Assembly: GCF_049532965.1 (NCBI RefSeq)
Contig: NZ_CP186694.1
Location: 248,001-312,000 of the forward strand
DNA: 64,000 nt
Direction: 5' to 3'
Source of the DNA: Roseateles sp049532965
GTDB lineage: Bacteria; Pseudomonadota; Gammaproteobacteria; Burkholderiales; Burkholderiaceae_C
Shown: in pieces, positions 16,200 through 25,286 of the stretch
How the letters are laid out: each line of letters begins with the position of its first letter
Position numbering within the stretch: position 1 is the stretch's first letter
The notes under the pieces: generated by a model
The model's database searches: none
Seen by the model: the letters and a program-made list of their open reading frames with translations, nothing else
What the model was told of the DNA's origin: nothing
Position numbers and translations under genes: made by a program

Positions 16200-16916
16200 A
16201 TGCGTCAGATCTTTTTCGATACCGAAACCACCGGCCTGAACCCCGAGTCAGGCGACCGCGTCGTCGACATCGGCTGCGTGGAAATGATCAACCGCCAGTT
16301 GACCGGCCGCCATCTGCACTTCTACCTGAACCCCGAACGCGACATGCCCGAAGAGGCGTTCCGCGTCCACGGGCTGAGCACCGAGTTCCTGTCCGACAAA
16401 CCCAAGTTCGCAGAGGTCGTCGACGAACTGCTCGAGTTCATGCGCGGCGCCGAGCTGGTGATCCACAACGCAGCGTTCGACGTGGGCTTCATCAACGCCG
16501 AACTCAAGCGCTGCGGCCGCGCCCCCCTCCACGAATGCGTCGGCTCCGTCCGCGACACGCTGCTGATGGCGCGCGACATGTTCCCCGGCAAGGCAAACTC
16601 GCTCGACGCGCTCTGCCGCAGGCTCGAAGTCGACAACAGCAACCGCGGACTCCACGGCGCCGTCAAGGACGCGGAACTGCTCGCCGAGGTCTACATCCGC
16701 CTGACTCGCGGTCAGGACTCGCTCGTCATCGACGACAACGCGTCAGAGGCCGGCGGGCAGGGCGGGGAACTCGCAGTCGCGGCGATCGACTTCAGCGCGT
16801 TTGAGTTGCCGGTCATCGTGCCGACGGAGGAAGAACTGGCACTTCATGAGAAAGCGCTGGCGGACCTGGACAAGGCGAGTGGGGGGAAGCGGATCTGGCA
16901 GGCGGCAGCGGCCTGA
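16200..16916 (+). CDS. dnaQ: DNA polymerase III epsilon subunit (3'-5' proofreading exonuclease)
   Basis: 238 residues. All catalytic residues of the DEDDh exonuclease are present: Asp7 and Glu9 in FDTETTG, Asp94 in NAAFDVGF, and His152/Asp157 in HGAVKDAEL, spaced as in E. coli DnaQ. The C-terminal tail (about 180-238) ends GGKRIWQAAAA and is where the alpha subunit binds in E. coli. It proofreads replication errors. The start ATG at 16200 follows an AGATACCGAGAC stretch with only a weak ribosome site. Confidence 0.96.
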   Translation: MRQIFFDTETTGLNPESGDRVVDIGCVEMINRQLTGRHLHFYLNPERDMPEEAFRVHGLSTEFLSDKPKFAEVVDELLEFMRGAELVIHNAAFDVGFINAELKRCGRAPLHECVGSVRDTLLMARDMFPGKANSLDALCRRLEVDNSNRGLHGAVKDAELLAEVYIRLTRGQDSLVIDDNASEAGGQGGELAVAAIDFSAFELPVIVPTEEELALHEKALADLDKASGGKRIWQAAAA

Positions 16917-17071
16917 ATTCACTGCGCAGAGTCGCGCGTTGGCCGCTTGGGCATGGGGCCGCAGGCGGCAAGCGCCTGAACCCCAAGCCCAACCGGCCCC
17001 GACCACTGCCGTACTTCCGATGATCTGGCACCGAGGACTTCGGGGGTGTGCAGGGTGCGTGCGGGATGTTG

Positions 17072-17101
17072 TTGAGGCCGGTCAAAAATTCATGGCATAA
17101 T
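17072..17101 (+). promoter_or_regulatory. Predicted sigma-70 promoter of the tRNA-Val genes
   Basis: TTGAGG (17072-17077) and CATAAT (17096-17101) are separated by 18 bp, about 60 bp upstream of the first tRNA. The 245-bp gap between dnaQ and the tRNA shows no coding signal. Confidence 0.5.
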
Positions 17102-17161
17102 CTTCGACTTTCCCGGACATCCACGGCAGCAGCGCAAGCTTCAGTCGAGGACAGCAAGACC

Positions 17162-17236
17162 GGGCGGTTAGCTCAGCGGTAGAGCACTGCCTTCACACGG
17201 CAGGGGTCGCAGGTTCGAACCCTGCACCGCCCACCA
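17162..17236 (+). tRNA. tRNA-Val (anticodon CAC), copy 1
   Basis: 75 nt including encoded CCA. The acceptor stem GGGCGGT pairs with ACCGCCC, the anticodon stem is CTGCC/GGCAG with loop TTCACAC, giving anticodon CAC (valine, codon GUG), and the T arm contains GGTTCGAACC. Identical to the copy 57 bp downstream. Confidence 0.97.
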
Positions 17237-17293
17237 CAGTCTTGTCTCACCCATGTACCAGGGAACCCGGAAGTCGTTTCCCGGATCGATTCC

Positions 17294-17368
17294 GGGCGGT
17301 TAGCTCAGCGGTAGAGCACTGCCTTCACACGGCAGGGGTCGCAGGTTCGAACCCTGCACCGCCCACCA
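17294..17368 (+). tRNA. tRNA-Val (anticodon CAC), copy 2
   Basis: Sequence-identical to the first copy over all 75 nt, with the same CAC anticodon and encoded CCA. The two tandem copies are followed directly by a terminator and should be processed from one transcript. Confidence 0.97.
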
Positions 17369-17372
17369 GAAC

Positions 17373-17404
17373 AACCCCGTCAGCGCAGGCTGGCGGGGTT
17401 TTTT
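17373..17404 (+). terminator. Rho-independent terminator of the tRNA-Val pair
   Basis: 10-bp stem AACCCCGTCA/TGGCGGGGTT (one G-T wobble) with an 8-nt loop, followed by six consecutive Ts, starting 5 bp after the second CCA. Confidence 0.9.
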
Positions 17405-17436
17405 GTTTCTCGAGCAGTCGCACAGAGAATCGCCCC

Positions 17437-18285
17437 ATGCATGCCCCTCTGCCGCCCTCGCTCGCCGCCGTGTTGCGCCGCTGCCTGCAACGCGTCCAGC
17501 AACCGCTGCCGGATGGGCTGACCCCGTTTCGGATCGGCGATGTGACGATCGGCCATCTGCATCCGATGCGCCTGTCCGTGTTGGCCGACGTCTGGCCCGA
17601 ACTGCGGCGTCACGATGGCGGTCTGAGTTGGGACGCCGAATCGCTCGATGTGCAGCAGCGCTCCGAGCGCATCGGCGCCGTCGCGCTTGCGCTGAAGGAC
17701 CGCGGCGCGATCCCCGGCTGGCGGGATGAGCGCTTTGTCTGCGAGCGCCCCGTTGGCGACCCTTGCCTCGAACGTGGCGAGGTGCTCTTCCGGTTGGAGC
17801 GCGCTGCCTTCTGCTTCTTCGGGCTGATGAGCCGTGCGGTGCACATCAACGGTTTCCTGCCGGGCGCCCGGTTGCTGTGTGGGCGGCGCGCGATGTCGAA
17901 GGCGACGGACGCTGGCAAGCTCGACAACCTGGCCGCCGGAGGGCTCAGCGCCGACGAGGAGCTGATCGACTGCGCGCGCCGCGAGCTGTTCGAGGAAGCC
18001 GGCGTGGCGCGGTCGCTCAGTGATGCCGTGCAGTCGCGCGGCGCGCTGCGCAGCACCTACATGCGGGCCGATGGCCTCCACGACGAGGTGCTGCATGTGT
18101 TCAGCCTGCACCTGCCGGCCGACTTCGCGCCCAGCAATGGCGACGGCGAGGTCAGCGAGTTTCTGCGGCTGGACCTCGAGACGCTGTCGCACCGCCTCGC
18201 TGCCGGAGAGTTCAGTCACGACGCGGCCGGGGTGACCGCCTTCGGCCTTCAGCACGCTCAGGCGCTGGCCGACCTGCGCGCATGA
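17437..18285 (+). CDS. Nudix hydrolase with N-terminal DUF4743-like domain
   Basis: 282 residues from ATG at 17437 (MHAPLPPSLAAVLRRC). The N-terminal about 120 residues resemble the DUF4743 domain found before Nudix domains. The Nudix box occupies residues 168-190: Gly168, Glu174, then RELFEEAGV with the metal-binding Glu186/Glu187. A block WDNLAAGG-like, here KLDNLAAGGL, precedes it, as in thiamine- or isopentenyl-type Nudix relatives. It should hydrolyse a nucleoside-diphosphate-linked compound; the substrate is unknown. An in-frame extension upstream crosses the tRNA and terminator and is rejected. Confidence 0.85.
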   Translation: MHAPLPPSLAAVLRRCLQRVQQPLPDGLTPFRIGDVTIGHLHPMRLSVLADVWPELRRHDGGLSWDAESLDVQQRSERIGAVALALKDRGAIPGWRDERFVCERPVGDPCLERGEVLFRLERAAFCFFGLMSRAVHINGFLPGARLLCGRRAMSKATDAGKLDNLAAGGLSADEELIDCARRELFEEAGVARSLSDAVQSRGALRSTYMRADGLHDEVLHVFSLHLPADFAPSNGDGEVSEFLRLDLETLSHRLAAGEFSHDAAGVTAFGLQHAQALADLRA

Positions 18286-18392
18286 ACGCCTGGCCTGCTC
18301 CCGATGTATTCCTGATGTGATCCTGATGCGCCCTGCGCACGCGGCGGCAGCCGTGCCGCGCGGCGAGGCCGTGGCTCGGCACAATCGCGCGC

Positions 18393-19493
18393 ATGGATCG
18401 AGTCGATGCTGTCGTGATCGGTGCCGGGGTCGTCGGCCTGACGGTAGGGCGCGCGCTGGCGATGCGCGGGCTGGAAACGCTGGTGCTGGAACGCGCGCAC
18501 GCGATCGGCACTGGAGTGAGTTCGCGCAACAGCGAGGTCATCCACGCCGGCCTGTACTACCCGGCAGGATCGCTGAAGGCGCGCCTGTGCGTGCGCGGCA
18601 AGCAGTTGCTCTATGCGCATTGCGAGTCGCGCCATGTCGCGCACCGGCGCTGCGGCAAGCTGATCGTCGCGACCTCGCCGGAGCAACTGCCCGGCCTGCG
18701 CGCGCTGCAAGCCAAGGCGGCCCTCAATGGCGTGGACGACCTGCGATGGCTGACACGCGAGGAAGCGATCGCGCTCGAGCCGGAGCTGCGCTGTGAGGCG
18801 GCCTTGCTGTCGCCGTCGACCGGCATCGTGGACAGCCACGGTTGGATGCTCGCGCTGCAAGGCGACCTCGAGCGCCATGGCGGCGCGGTCGCTTTCGGGG
18901 CCGCGGTGACCGCGGTGCGGCGCGACGGCGGCTCGCACATCGTGTCGACGCCCGAGATGGAACTCGGCGCGCGGATCGTGGTCAATGCGGCGGGTCTGCA
19001 TGCGCCCCTCGTCGCCTCGAGCATCGAGGGCCTTCCATCGCCGCCGCCCGCGCGTTTCAGCAAGGGCTGCTACTTCGCCCTTCAGGGCAAGGCACCGTTC
19101 ACACGGCTCGTGTACCCGCTGCCTCAGGACGCGTGGCTGGGCGTGCACCTGACGCTGGACCTCGGCGGCCAGGCGCGATTCGGCCCGGATGCCCAGTGGC
19201 TGGACGCCGCGCGGCCCGAGGACATCGACTACGCCGTCGATCCGGCCCGCGCCGAGGCCTTCTACGACGACGTGCGGCGCTATTGGCCGGGGCTGCCGGA
19301 CGGCGCGCTGCAACCGGCCTACAGCGGCGTGCGCCCGAAGATCCATGGGCCGCACGAGCCGGCGCCGGACTTCCGCATCGATGGCCCGTCGCAGCATGGC
19401 GTGGCGGGCCTGGTCAACCTGATGGGCATCGAGTCGCCTGGGCTGACCAGCGCGATGGCGATCGCCGAAGAGGTCCTCGAGCGGCTCGAGTGA
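18393..19493 (+). CDS. FAD-dependent oxidoreductase, L-2-hydroxyglutarate dehydrogenase-like
   Basis: 366 residues. The FAD-binding dinucleotide fold is at the N-terminus: AVVIGAGVVGLTVGRALA with Gly10, Gly12 and Gly15. The next block, SSRNSEVIHAGLYYPAGSLKA, is characteristic of the LhgO/L2HGDH branch of the DAO superfamily, and the C-terminal FAD contact is LMGIESPGLTSAMAIAEEV. Members oxidise L-2-hydroxyglutarate or related hydroxy acids and feed electrons to quinone; the exact substrate is not proven here. It is followed 15 bp later by the convergent Bug gene. Confidence 0.85.
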   Translation: MDRVDAVVIGAGVVGLTVGRALAMRGLETLVLERAHAIGTGVSSRNSEVIHAGLYYPAGSLKARLCVRGKQLLYAHCESRHVAHRRCGKLIVATSPEQLPGLRALQAKAALNGVDDLRWLTREEAIALEPELRCEAALLSPSTGIVDSHGWMLALQGDLERHGGAVAFGAAVTAVRRDGGSHIVSTPEMELGARIVVNAAGLHAPLVASSIEGLPSPPPARFSKGCYFALQGKAPFTRLVYPLPQDAWLGVHLTLDLGGQARFGPDAQWLDAARPEDIDYAVDPARAEAFYDDVRRYWPGLPDGALQPAYSGVRPKIHGPHEPAPDFRIDGPSQHGVAGLVNLMGIESPGLTSAMAIAEEVLERLE

Positions 19494-19508
19494 CGCGTCG
19501 CGTGGCGG

Positions 19509-20513
19509 TCAATCGAGCGGTACGCGCCGTGCGCGCTCGCGTTCCTTCGCGATGCGTGCGGCGAAGTCCGCGGCCGACCCGCCGGTGGGCAGGTTGCTGA
19601 CGTCGAGGATCCTGGCGCGCAGCTCGGGCTGCCGCAGCGCTTCGTTGACGACCGCGTTGAGGCGTCGCAAGCGCTCGTCCGGTACGCCGCGCGGCGCGAA
19701 GAGGCCGAAGGTCGACACCAGGTTCGCGTCGGGGAAGCCGAGCTCGGCGAGCGTCGGCACGCCGGGCAGCACCGGCAGGCGCACCGGCGAGCCGATGGCG
19801 AGCGCCTTGAGCCGTCGCTGCCGCACCAGCTGCAGCTGCTGTGCGGCGACGTTCGAGGACAACAGCTCGAACTGCCCGCCGATCGCATCGGTGAGCTGCT
19901 GCCCACCGCCCTTGTAGGGCACATGGACGATGTCGACGCCGGCGGCCGCTCGCACCTCGGCCAGCACGCGATGGCCTACCGTCGCGTGTCCCGAGGTCGC
20001 CCAGCGCAACTGCCCCGGTGCGGCACGGGCCGCCGCGAGCATCGTGGCGAAGGTCCCCGGCGGGAACGAAGGAGAAGCCAGCACCAGCACCGGCGTGTCC
20101 ATCACGCTGACGACCGGCACGACGTCGGGCGGCGAAGGCTCGAGGCGTCCGCCTGGCGGCGTGGTGCCCTCGGCCGGCGCGGCCACCAGCGGCGAGATGG
20201 CGCAGTAGGCGAGGGTGTGGCCGTCGGGCGCGGCGCGCGCGAGCGACTCCAGCGCGGTCAGTCCGCCCGCGCCGGCGCGGTGCTCGACCAGGACGGGCAC
20301 CTTCAGCCGAGCGCTCATGAACTGTGCGAGCCCGCGCGCCGTTTCGTCGCTGACGCCGCCAGGCGGGTACGCGACGATGAGATGGATGGGGCGCGTCGGC
20401 CATGGTGCAGCGCCTTCCGCTCCTGCCGCTTCTGTTGCTCCCGTCGCGCGGATCTGGGCGAATGCCGCGATCGCGCCGAAGGCGCCACCGGTGATCAGCC
20501 TGCGCCTACGCAT
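19509..20513 (-). CDS. Bug-family tricarboxylate-binding periplasmic protein
   Basis: 334 residues from ATG at 20513; a GTG 12 bp upstream is the alternative. It begins MRRRRLITGGAFGAIAAFA, a signal peptide with a Tat-like arginine run. The mature part opens with the Bug hallmark RPIHLIVAYPPGGVSDETAR and contains GGLTALESLARAAPDGHTL and the dicarboxylate loop VPYKGGGQQLTDAIGGQ. Bug proteins bind carboxylates in the periplasm, some with TctAB permeases, which are not seen here. It overlaps the upstream LysR gene by 8 bp, so the two are co-transcribed; porin next door completes an uptake set. Confidence 0.88.
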   Translation of the reverse strand: MRRRRLITGGAFGAIAAFAQIRATGATEAAGAEGAAPWPTRPIHLIVAYPPGGVSDETARGLAQFMSARLKVPVLVEHRAGAGGLTALESLARAAPDGHTLAYCAISPLVAAPAEGTTPPGGRLEPSPPDVVPVVSVMDTPVLVLASPSFPPGTFATMLAAARAAPGQLRWATSGHATVGHRVLAEVRAAAGVDIVHVPYKGGGQQLTDAIGGQFELLSSNVAAQQLQLVRQRRLKALAIGSPVRLPVLPGVPTLAELGFPDANLVSTFGLFAPRGVPDERLRRLNAVVNEALRQPELRARILDVSNLPTGGSAADFAARIAKERERARRVPLD

Positions 20514-21426
20514 CGCGATGCTCACGGGCGATGCGGCGCGCCAGGGCCAGGAAGGTCGCCGTCGGGCCTTCCTGATCGTGCGTGCGATAGGCCAGCGTCA
20601 GCGGTGCCTCGAGCCGCGCGTGCTTCTCCAGCGGCCGGAACACGATGGAGTGCGCATGCACGCCGCGCATCGAGGCCGGCACCACCGAGATGCCAGCGCC
20701 CGCCGCGACCAGGTTGAGGTTCATCATCATCCGGTCGACCTCGACGAAGCTGCGCGGCTTCACGCCATCGCGCTCGCACAGCGCCAACAGGTTGGCATAG
20801 AGGCCGGGCGCGCCGGGGCGCCGTACGAGGATGAGGTCCTCATCCTCGAGTTCCGCCAGCGGCACCGGCGTGGTCGAGGCGCGCGGGGTCGCCGCGAGCC
20901 GGTGATCGAGCGGCACGGCCAGCCACGCGGGCTCGGTCAGCAGCGTCTCGAAGCTGAGGCCGTCCGGCTGTGCGACGGGCACGCGCAGGAAGCCGCAATG
21001 CAATCGGGCCTTGACGAGGGCGTCGATCAGCCCGGCCGCGTTGTTCTCGGTCATCGTGAGCGCGATGCCGGGATGCTCGCCGCGGCAGGCGCGCAGCACG
21101 GCCGGCGTGAACGCATGTGCGGCGGCCGAGCTCGTGAAGCCGATCGCCAGACAGCCATGCTGGCCGCCGGCCAGGCGCTCCATGCGATCGCGCATGTCGG
21201 CGTAATCGCGCAGCAGCCGCTTCGCTTCGTCGAGGAACTGGCGCCCCCCGTCGGTCAGGCTCACGCCCTTGGGATGTCGATGCAGCAGCGCCATGCCGAG
21301 CTCCTGCTCCAGCGCCTTGATCTGCTGGCTCAGCGGCGGTTGCTGCATGCCGAGCAGCGCGGCGGCACGGGTCATGTGGCCGGTCTCGGCGACCGTCACG
21401 AAATAGCGCAGATGTCGCAGGTCCAT
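20506..21426 (-). CDS. LysR-family regulator of the Bug/porin cluster
   Basis: 306 residues from ATG at 21426 (MDLRHLRYFVTVAETGHMTR). The winged HTH is TRAAALLGMQQPPLSQQIKALEQELGMALLHRHPKGV. The effector domain carries AGLIDALVKARLHCGFLRVP and VAAGAGISVVPASM, similar to the CatR/BenM branch. Its stop overlaps the Bug gene and its start faces a porin gene 211 bp away, an arrangement typical of a regulator that controls a divergent transporter. The effector is probably the carboxylate that the Bug protein binds; this is an inference. Confidence 0.9.
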   Translation of the reverse strand: MDLRHLRYFVTVAETGHMTRAAALLGMQQPPLSQQIKALEQELGMALLHRHPKGVSLTDGGRQFLDEAKRLLRDYADMRDRMERLAGGQHGCLAIGFTSSAAAHAFTPAVLRACRGEHPGIALTMTENNAAGLIDALVKARLHCGFLRVPVAQPDGLSFETLLTEPAWLAVPLDHRLAATPRASTTPVPLAELEDEDLILVRRPGAPGLYANLLALCERDGVKPRSFVEVDRMMMNLNLVAAGAGISVVPASMRGVHAHSIVFRPLEKHARLEAPLTLAYRTHDQEGPTATFLALARRIAREHRDA

Positions 21427-21637
21427 GGTCGCGTTGTCTCCGGTGCTCGGGCTCGCGGCCGGTCGATGGCGGTCATCGGTGGCGGAGCCTTCATATTCAA
21501 AACGTCTTGGACTCTGCGGGCTAGTGTATTTGACGCTATGAAGCGCGGTCACTAAGGTGCGCCCCGGGTTGCGCCGCGTCTTGCACAGCGGGCGCCGCCA
21601 ACCACGGTCCCGGCGAGGACACGACAACGACACACCG

Positions 21638-22771
21638 ATGGAGACAAGGTTGAAGACAACGACAACAACTCAGCAGCGGCCGAAGGCCGCGATCGCGGCG
21701 CGCTGGATGCTCGCCACGGCGGCCACGACGGGGGCAATGCCTGGCGCGATGCCCGGCGCGCTTGCGCAGAGCGGCGGCGGGGTGCAGCTGTTCGGGCTGA
21801 TGGACATCGGCGTGCAGGCGCTCAAGGCCAGCGGCGTCGACAGGCGCTACCTGGTCAACAGCGACGGGAACACCTCGAGCCGCTTCGGCGTGCGGGGCAC
21901 CGAGGACCTCGGCGGCGGCTTGAAGGTCGGCTTCTGGCTGGAGTCGGCGGTGTCGGTCGACGACGGCACCAGCGGTTCGACCAGCACCAACAACAAGGAC
22001 TCCGTCAGCGGCGGCCTGACGTGGGGCCGGCGTGCGACGGTGCAGGTGTCGGGGCCGTGGGGCGAGGTGCGGCTGGGCCGCGACTACGTGCCGTCCTTCG
22101 GCAACCTGACGACGTCGATGCATCCGTTCGGGACCAATGGCGTGGGCAGCTCGGGCATCCTGTTCTATCCGGTCCCGGCCAACGGCACGACGGCGCGCAC
22201 CAACGTGCGCGCGTCCAACTCGATCGGCTACTTCACGCCGTCGGGGCTCAATGGCTTCTACGGCCACGCGATGCTGGCGCTGGGTGAGCTGGGCGCGGGC
22301 CCGACGCGCAAGGACGGCCAGTTGACGGGCGTGCGCGTGGGCTGGCGCAACGAGCGCTTCAACGGCTCCGCAGCCGTCTCCAAGACCCGCTACGCCACCG
22401 GCGACTACACCCAGAGCAACGTGGGGCTGTCTTACCAATGGGGACCGGCAAAGCTGATGGCGCTGTGGGGGCAGAACAAGGTCGGCGTGACGCGCACGAC
22501 GGTGACGATGCTCGGCACGCAATGGGACGTTTGGCCGCAGGGGCAGATCCGCTTTGCCTACACCTGGCTGAACGCCGAGCGGGTGGCCAGCGATGCCACG
22601 CATGTCGCGCTCGGCTACGTGCACGACCTGTCCAAGCGCACGGCGCTGTACGCCAACATCGCGAAGGTCGACAACAAGGCGCGCGGCACGCGCTTCAACG
22701 TGGGTCTCTCGACAACGCAGCCCGGCGGCGACAGCGGCGGCCTCGAGGCCGGCGTGCGCCACAGCTTCTGA
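21638..22771 (+). CDS. Outer-membrane porin (Burkholderia type)
   Basis: 377 residues from ATG at 21638 (METRLKTTTTTQQRPK). A long signal region ends at about residue 44 (PGALAQS). The mature protein starts GGVQLFGLMDIGVQALK and continues with the general porin markers SRFGVRGTEDLGGGLKVGFWLE, GPWGEVRLGRDY and a C-terminal phenylalanine (GVRHSF) needed for BAM recognition. A 16-stranded trimeric beta-barrel for small solutes is expected. It diverges from the LysR/Bug pair, suggesting the three act together in uptake of a carboxylate or aromatic acid. Confidence 0.93.
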   Translation: METRLKTTTTTQQRPKAAIAARWMLATAATTGAMPGAMPGALAQSGGGVQLFGLMDIGVQALKASGVDRRYLVNSDGNTSSRFGVRGTEDLGGGLKVGFWLESAVSVDDGTSGSTSTNNKDSVSGGLTWGRRATVQVSGPWGEVRLGRDYVPSFGNLTTSMHPFGTNGVGSSGILFYPVPANGTTARTNVRASNSIGYFTPSGLNGFYGHAMLALGELGAGPTRKDGQLTGVRVGWRNERFNGSAAVSKTRYATGDYTQSNVGLSYQWGPAKLMALWGQNKVGVTRTTVTMLGTQWDVWPQGQIRFAYTWLNAERVASDATHVALGYVHDLSKRTALYANIAKVDNKARGTRFNVGLSTTQPGGDSGGLEAGVRHSF

Positions 22772-22829
22772 CGCCCCTGCCATGCCCTTGCTCAGGCGCA
22801 TCCATTTCCAGCCACGAAGGCCTACGACC

Positions 22830-24215
22830 ATGAAGATGACCTTGCTCAGTTCCACCTTGCGCCTGGCGGGCGCGCTCGTGCTGATGGCGGCATGGCCGGC
22901 CTCATTCGCGAAGACGCCGACGATGCCGGAGGGGCCGGACGGGCTCGTATTCAACGTCGCCTCAGAGGCTGCACCGGCGCCCGTGCCCTGTCCCGCCGGC
23001 GTCGGTGAGGGCACGACCTGCCTGTCGGGCAAGGACAGCGCTGGCGCGTTCTACCTGATCGCAATGCCGAAGGCGTGGAACGGCGACCTGGTCCTGCATG
23101 CGCATGGCGGGCCGTTCCTTGGTGCGCCGACGGCCAGGCGCGTGGCCGAGGACCTCGAGCGCTGGTCCATCATGCCCCGGCTGGGCTACGCCTGGGCCGC
23201 GTCGAGCTACCGGCAGGGGGGCGTGGCGGTGACTGCGGCGGCCGAGGACACGGAGCGACTGCGACGCCTGTTCATCGAGAAGGTGGCCAAGCCCAGGCAC
23301 GTGTACCTGCACGGCCAGTCCTGGGGGGCGAGCGTGGCGGCGAAGGGCGCGGAGCGCTTCACCGTGGGCAAGCCCTACGACGCGGTGCTGCTGACGGCGG
23401 GTGTGCTGGGCGGCGGGACGCGCAGCTACGACTTCCGGCTGGACCTGCGGGTGGTGTATCAATTCCTGTGCCGCAACCATCCGCGGCCCGATGAGCCGCA
23501 GTACCCGCTGAACATCGGCCTTCCGACCGAGTCGGCGTTGACGCATGCGGACCTTGCGCAACGGGTCGAGGACTGCCTGGCCTTGAAGAAGCCAGCGGCG
23601 GAGCGCACGCCGGAGCAGGCAGCGAAGGTGAAGACGATCGTGGACGTGATCCACATTCCGGAGCGGAGCATCCTGTCGCACCTGAACTGGGCCACGTGGC
23701 ACTTCCAGGACATCGCGCACAAGCGCACTGGCGGGGCGAGCCCGTTCGGCAACGCCGGCGCGGTGTATGCGGGATCGGCCGACGATGCGGCGCTGAACGC
23801 GGGTGTGCTGCGTTACCGTGCCGACGCGAAGGCCGTGGCGACGCTGTCGGCCGATGCGGACCTGACTGGAAGGATCCCGGTGCCGGTGCTGACGGTGCAC
23901 GCGATCCACGACCCCACGGCGATGGTGGAGTTGCAGGACAGCTTCGGCCGCACGATGACGGCGGCGGGCCGGGGCGATGCGCTGGTGCAGACCTACACCG
24001 GCGATCACGACCACAGCTACCTCAGCGATCCGACCTATGCGGCATTGATGCAGGCGCTGACCGCATGGACGACGCAGGGCAGCAAGCCGACGCCAGCGTC
24101 GATCGCGGCGGCTTGCGACAAGGCGAGGGCCATGCTGGGCTCGACCTGCCGGTTCGAACCCGCCTATCGGCCGAAGGCGCTGGAGAGGCGGGTGCCGGCG
24201 CGCGAGAGGCCGTGA
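22830..24215 (+). CDS. Exported alpha/beta-hydrolase
   Basis: 461 residues from ATG at 22830, 58 bp after the porin. A signal peptide covers residues 1-27 (ends ASFA). The nucleophile elbow is HGQSWGAS with Ser164; the acid and histidine are likely in VHAIHDPTAMVEL and TGDHDHSYLSD near the C-terminus. Two cysteines in CPAGVGEGTTC may form a disulfide. The oxyanion region is HAHGGPFLG. It looks like a periplasmic or secreted esterase or peptidase of the prolyl-oligopeptidase-like superfamily; substrate unknown. Co-transcription with the porin is possible. Confidence 0.8.
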   Translation: MKMTLLSSTLRLAGALVLMAAWPASFAKTPTMPEGPDGLVFNVASEAAPAPVPCPAGVGEGTTCLSGKDSAGAFYLIAMPKAWNGDLVLHAHGGPFLGAPTARRVAEDLERWSIMPRLGYAWAASSYRQGGVAVTAAAEDTERLRRLFIEKVAKPRHVYLHGQSWGASVAAKGAERFTVGKPYDAVLLTAGVLGGGTRSYDFRLDLRVVYQFLCRNHPRPDEPQYPLNIGLPTESALTHADLAQRVEDCLALKKPAAERTPEQAAKVKTIVDVIHIPERSILSHLNWATWHFQDIAHKRTGGASPFGNAGAVYAGSADDAALNAGVLRYRADAKAVATLSADADLTGRIPVPVLTVHAIHDPTAMVELQDSFGRTMTAAGRGDALVQTYTGDHDHSYLSDPTYAALMQALTAWTTQGSKPTPASIAAACDKARAMLGSTCRFEPAYRPKALERRVPARERP

Positions 24216-24225
24216 GTCGGCACGC

Positions 24226-25170
24226 TCAGTCGATGACTCCGAAAAGCCGGGCGCCGTTCCTCCACGCGACCTTGTGCGCCGTCTCCGGCGGCAGGTCGCC
24301 GAGCCAGCGCCGGTAGGCGCTCATCGTCGCTTCGTAGTACTGCCAGCGCTGGTTGACCCACGTGTCCGAGCCCACGAGGAAACGATCCGGATACTTCGTG
24401 ATCAGCGCCCGCCATTCGGCGCAGAGCCGCCCGTCGTCGCAGGTGAGGCCCGGTCGGTAGGACAACTCGCCCATCAGCTTCGGGTACTTCGCCAGCAGCG
24501 CTTCGACGCGCTCGACCGGCGCGCCGTTGATGCCCGTGTGCGCCCAGATGAGCGCCATCCCTCGGCCCTTGCTCGGCGTGGCCTCCATCAACAGGTCGAT
24601 CGCCTCGTCATCGACGTGCGCGAGCACGACGAGCGACTTCTCCTCGGCCAGCGCCATCAGCTTGCGCGCCACCGGGCCGCGGGCATTGGCGCTGTCGTAG
24701 AGGTGGAACTCCCCGATGCCGCGGTAGGGACCCGCGGCGGTGCCTCGAGCCAGCTCGTCCAGGACCATGCGGTAGATGCTGTCGTCGCGGAACCAGTGCT
24801 CGTAATCAGCACGCGCGCGGTAAAGCCGGATGAACGGCACCACCGAGACGCCCGCCGCGCGTGTCTCGGGGATCTCGGCGAGCGTGCGTGTCCCCGCGTT
24901 CGGGCGCGAGTTGGAAAGGACCGCCCGGACCCCGCCGCGCTTCATGCGCGCGAGGACGTCGCCGGGCGGATGCGGACCCTCACGCCCGTTCCAGGCTTCT
25001 TCGTTGTAGTGGAGATGCGCGTCGAAGATCGGGCCGGTGTAGGGGGCGACTTGCGCGGGGACCTTGTCCGCAATGCCCGCCGCACGGGCCGGCACCTGGG
25101 CCTGCAGCACCATGGCGAGGGCCAGCGGCCAGCCAATGGATCGGCGATCAAGCAATGAGGCCAGGCGCAT
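24226..25170 (-). CDS. Exported amidohydrolase-2 family protein
   Basis: 314 residues from ATG at 25170 (MRLASLLDRRSIGWPLALAM). A signal peptide ends at about residue 30 (PARAAG). The metal-dependent hydrolase barrel starts IFDAHLHYN with the HxH pair, continues VVLAHVDDEAID and LIWAHTGING, and ends with the conserved aspartate in FLVGSDTWVN. The C-terminus WRNGARLFGVID is typical of the TIM-barrel amidohydrolase-2 (PF04909) group. Export is unusual, since most relatives are cytoplasmic. It converges on the alpha/beta-hydrolase with 10 bp between stops. Confidence 0.85.
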   Translation of the reverse strand: MRLASLLDRRSIGWPLALAMVLQAQVPARAAGIADKVPAQVAPYTGPIFDAHLHYNEEAWNGREGPHPPGDVLARMKRGGVRAVLSNSRPNAGTRTLAEIPETRAAGVSVVPFIRLYRARADYEHWFRDDSIYRMVLDELARGTAAGPYRGIGEFHLYDSANARGPVARKLMALAEEKSLVVLAHVDDEAIDLLMEATPSKGRGMALIWAHTGINGAPVERVEALLAKYPKLMGELSYRPGLTCDDGRLCAEWRALITKYPDRFLVGSDTWVNQRWQYYEATMSAYRRWLGDLPPETAHKVAWRNGARLFGVID

Positions 25171-25286
25171 CGGAAGCTCCGTCGAAGGGATTGCGGCAGA
25201 TTCTGCGCCAGCCCGCGGGAGCAGGCCTTGCCCGAGATCCACGCCCCGCGCTCGCGCCTTCCTCACCTGATGATCGGAGTTCCGCC

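Noticed and set aside
17162..17368. Two identical 75-bp units 57 bp apart that could suggest a CRISPR-like repeat
   Set aside because: Each unit folds as a complete tRNA-Val with CCA; there are only two units and no cas genes.
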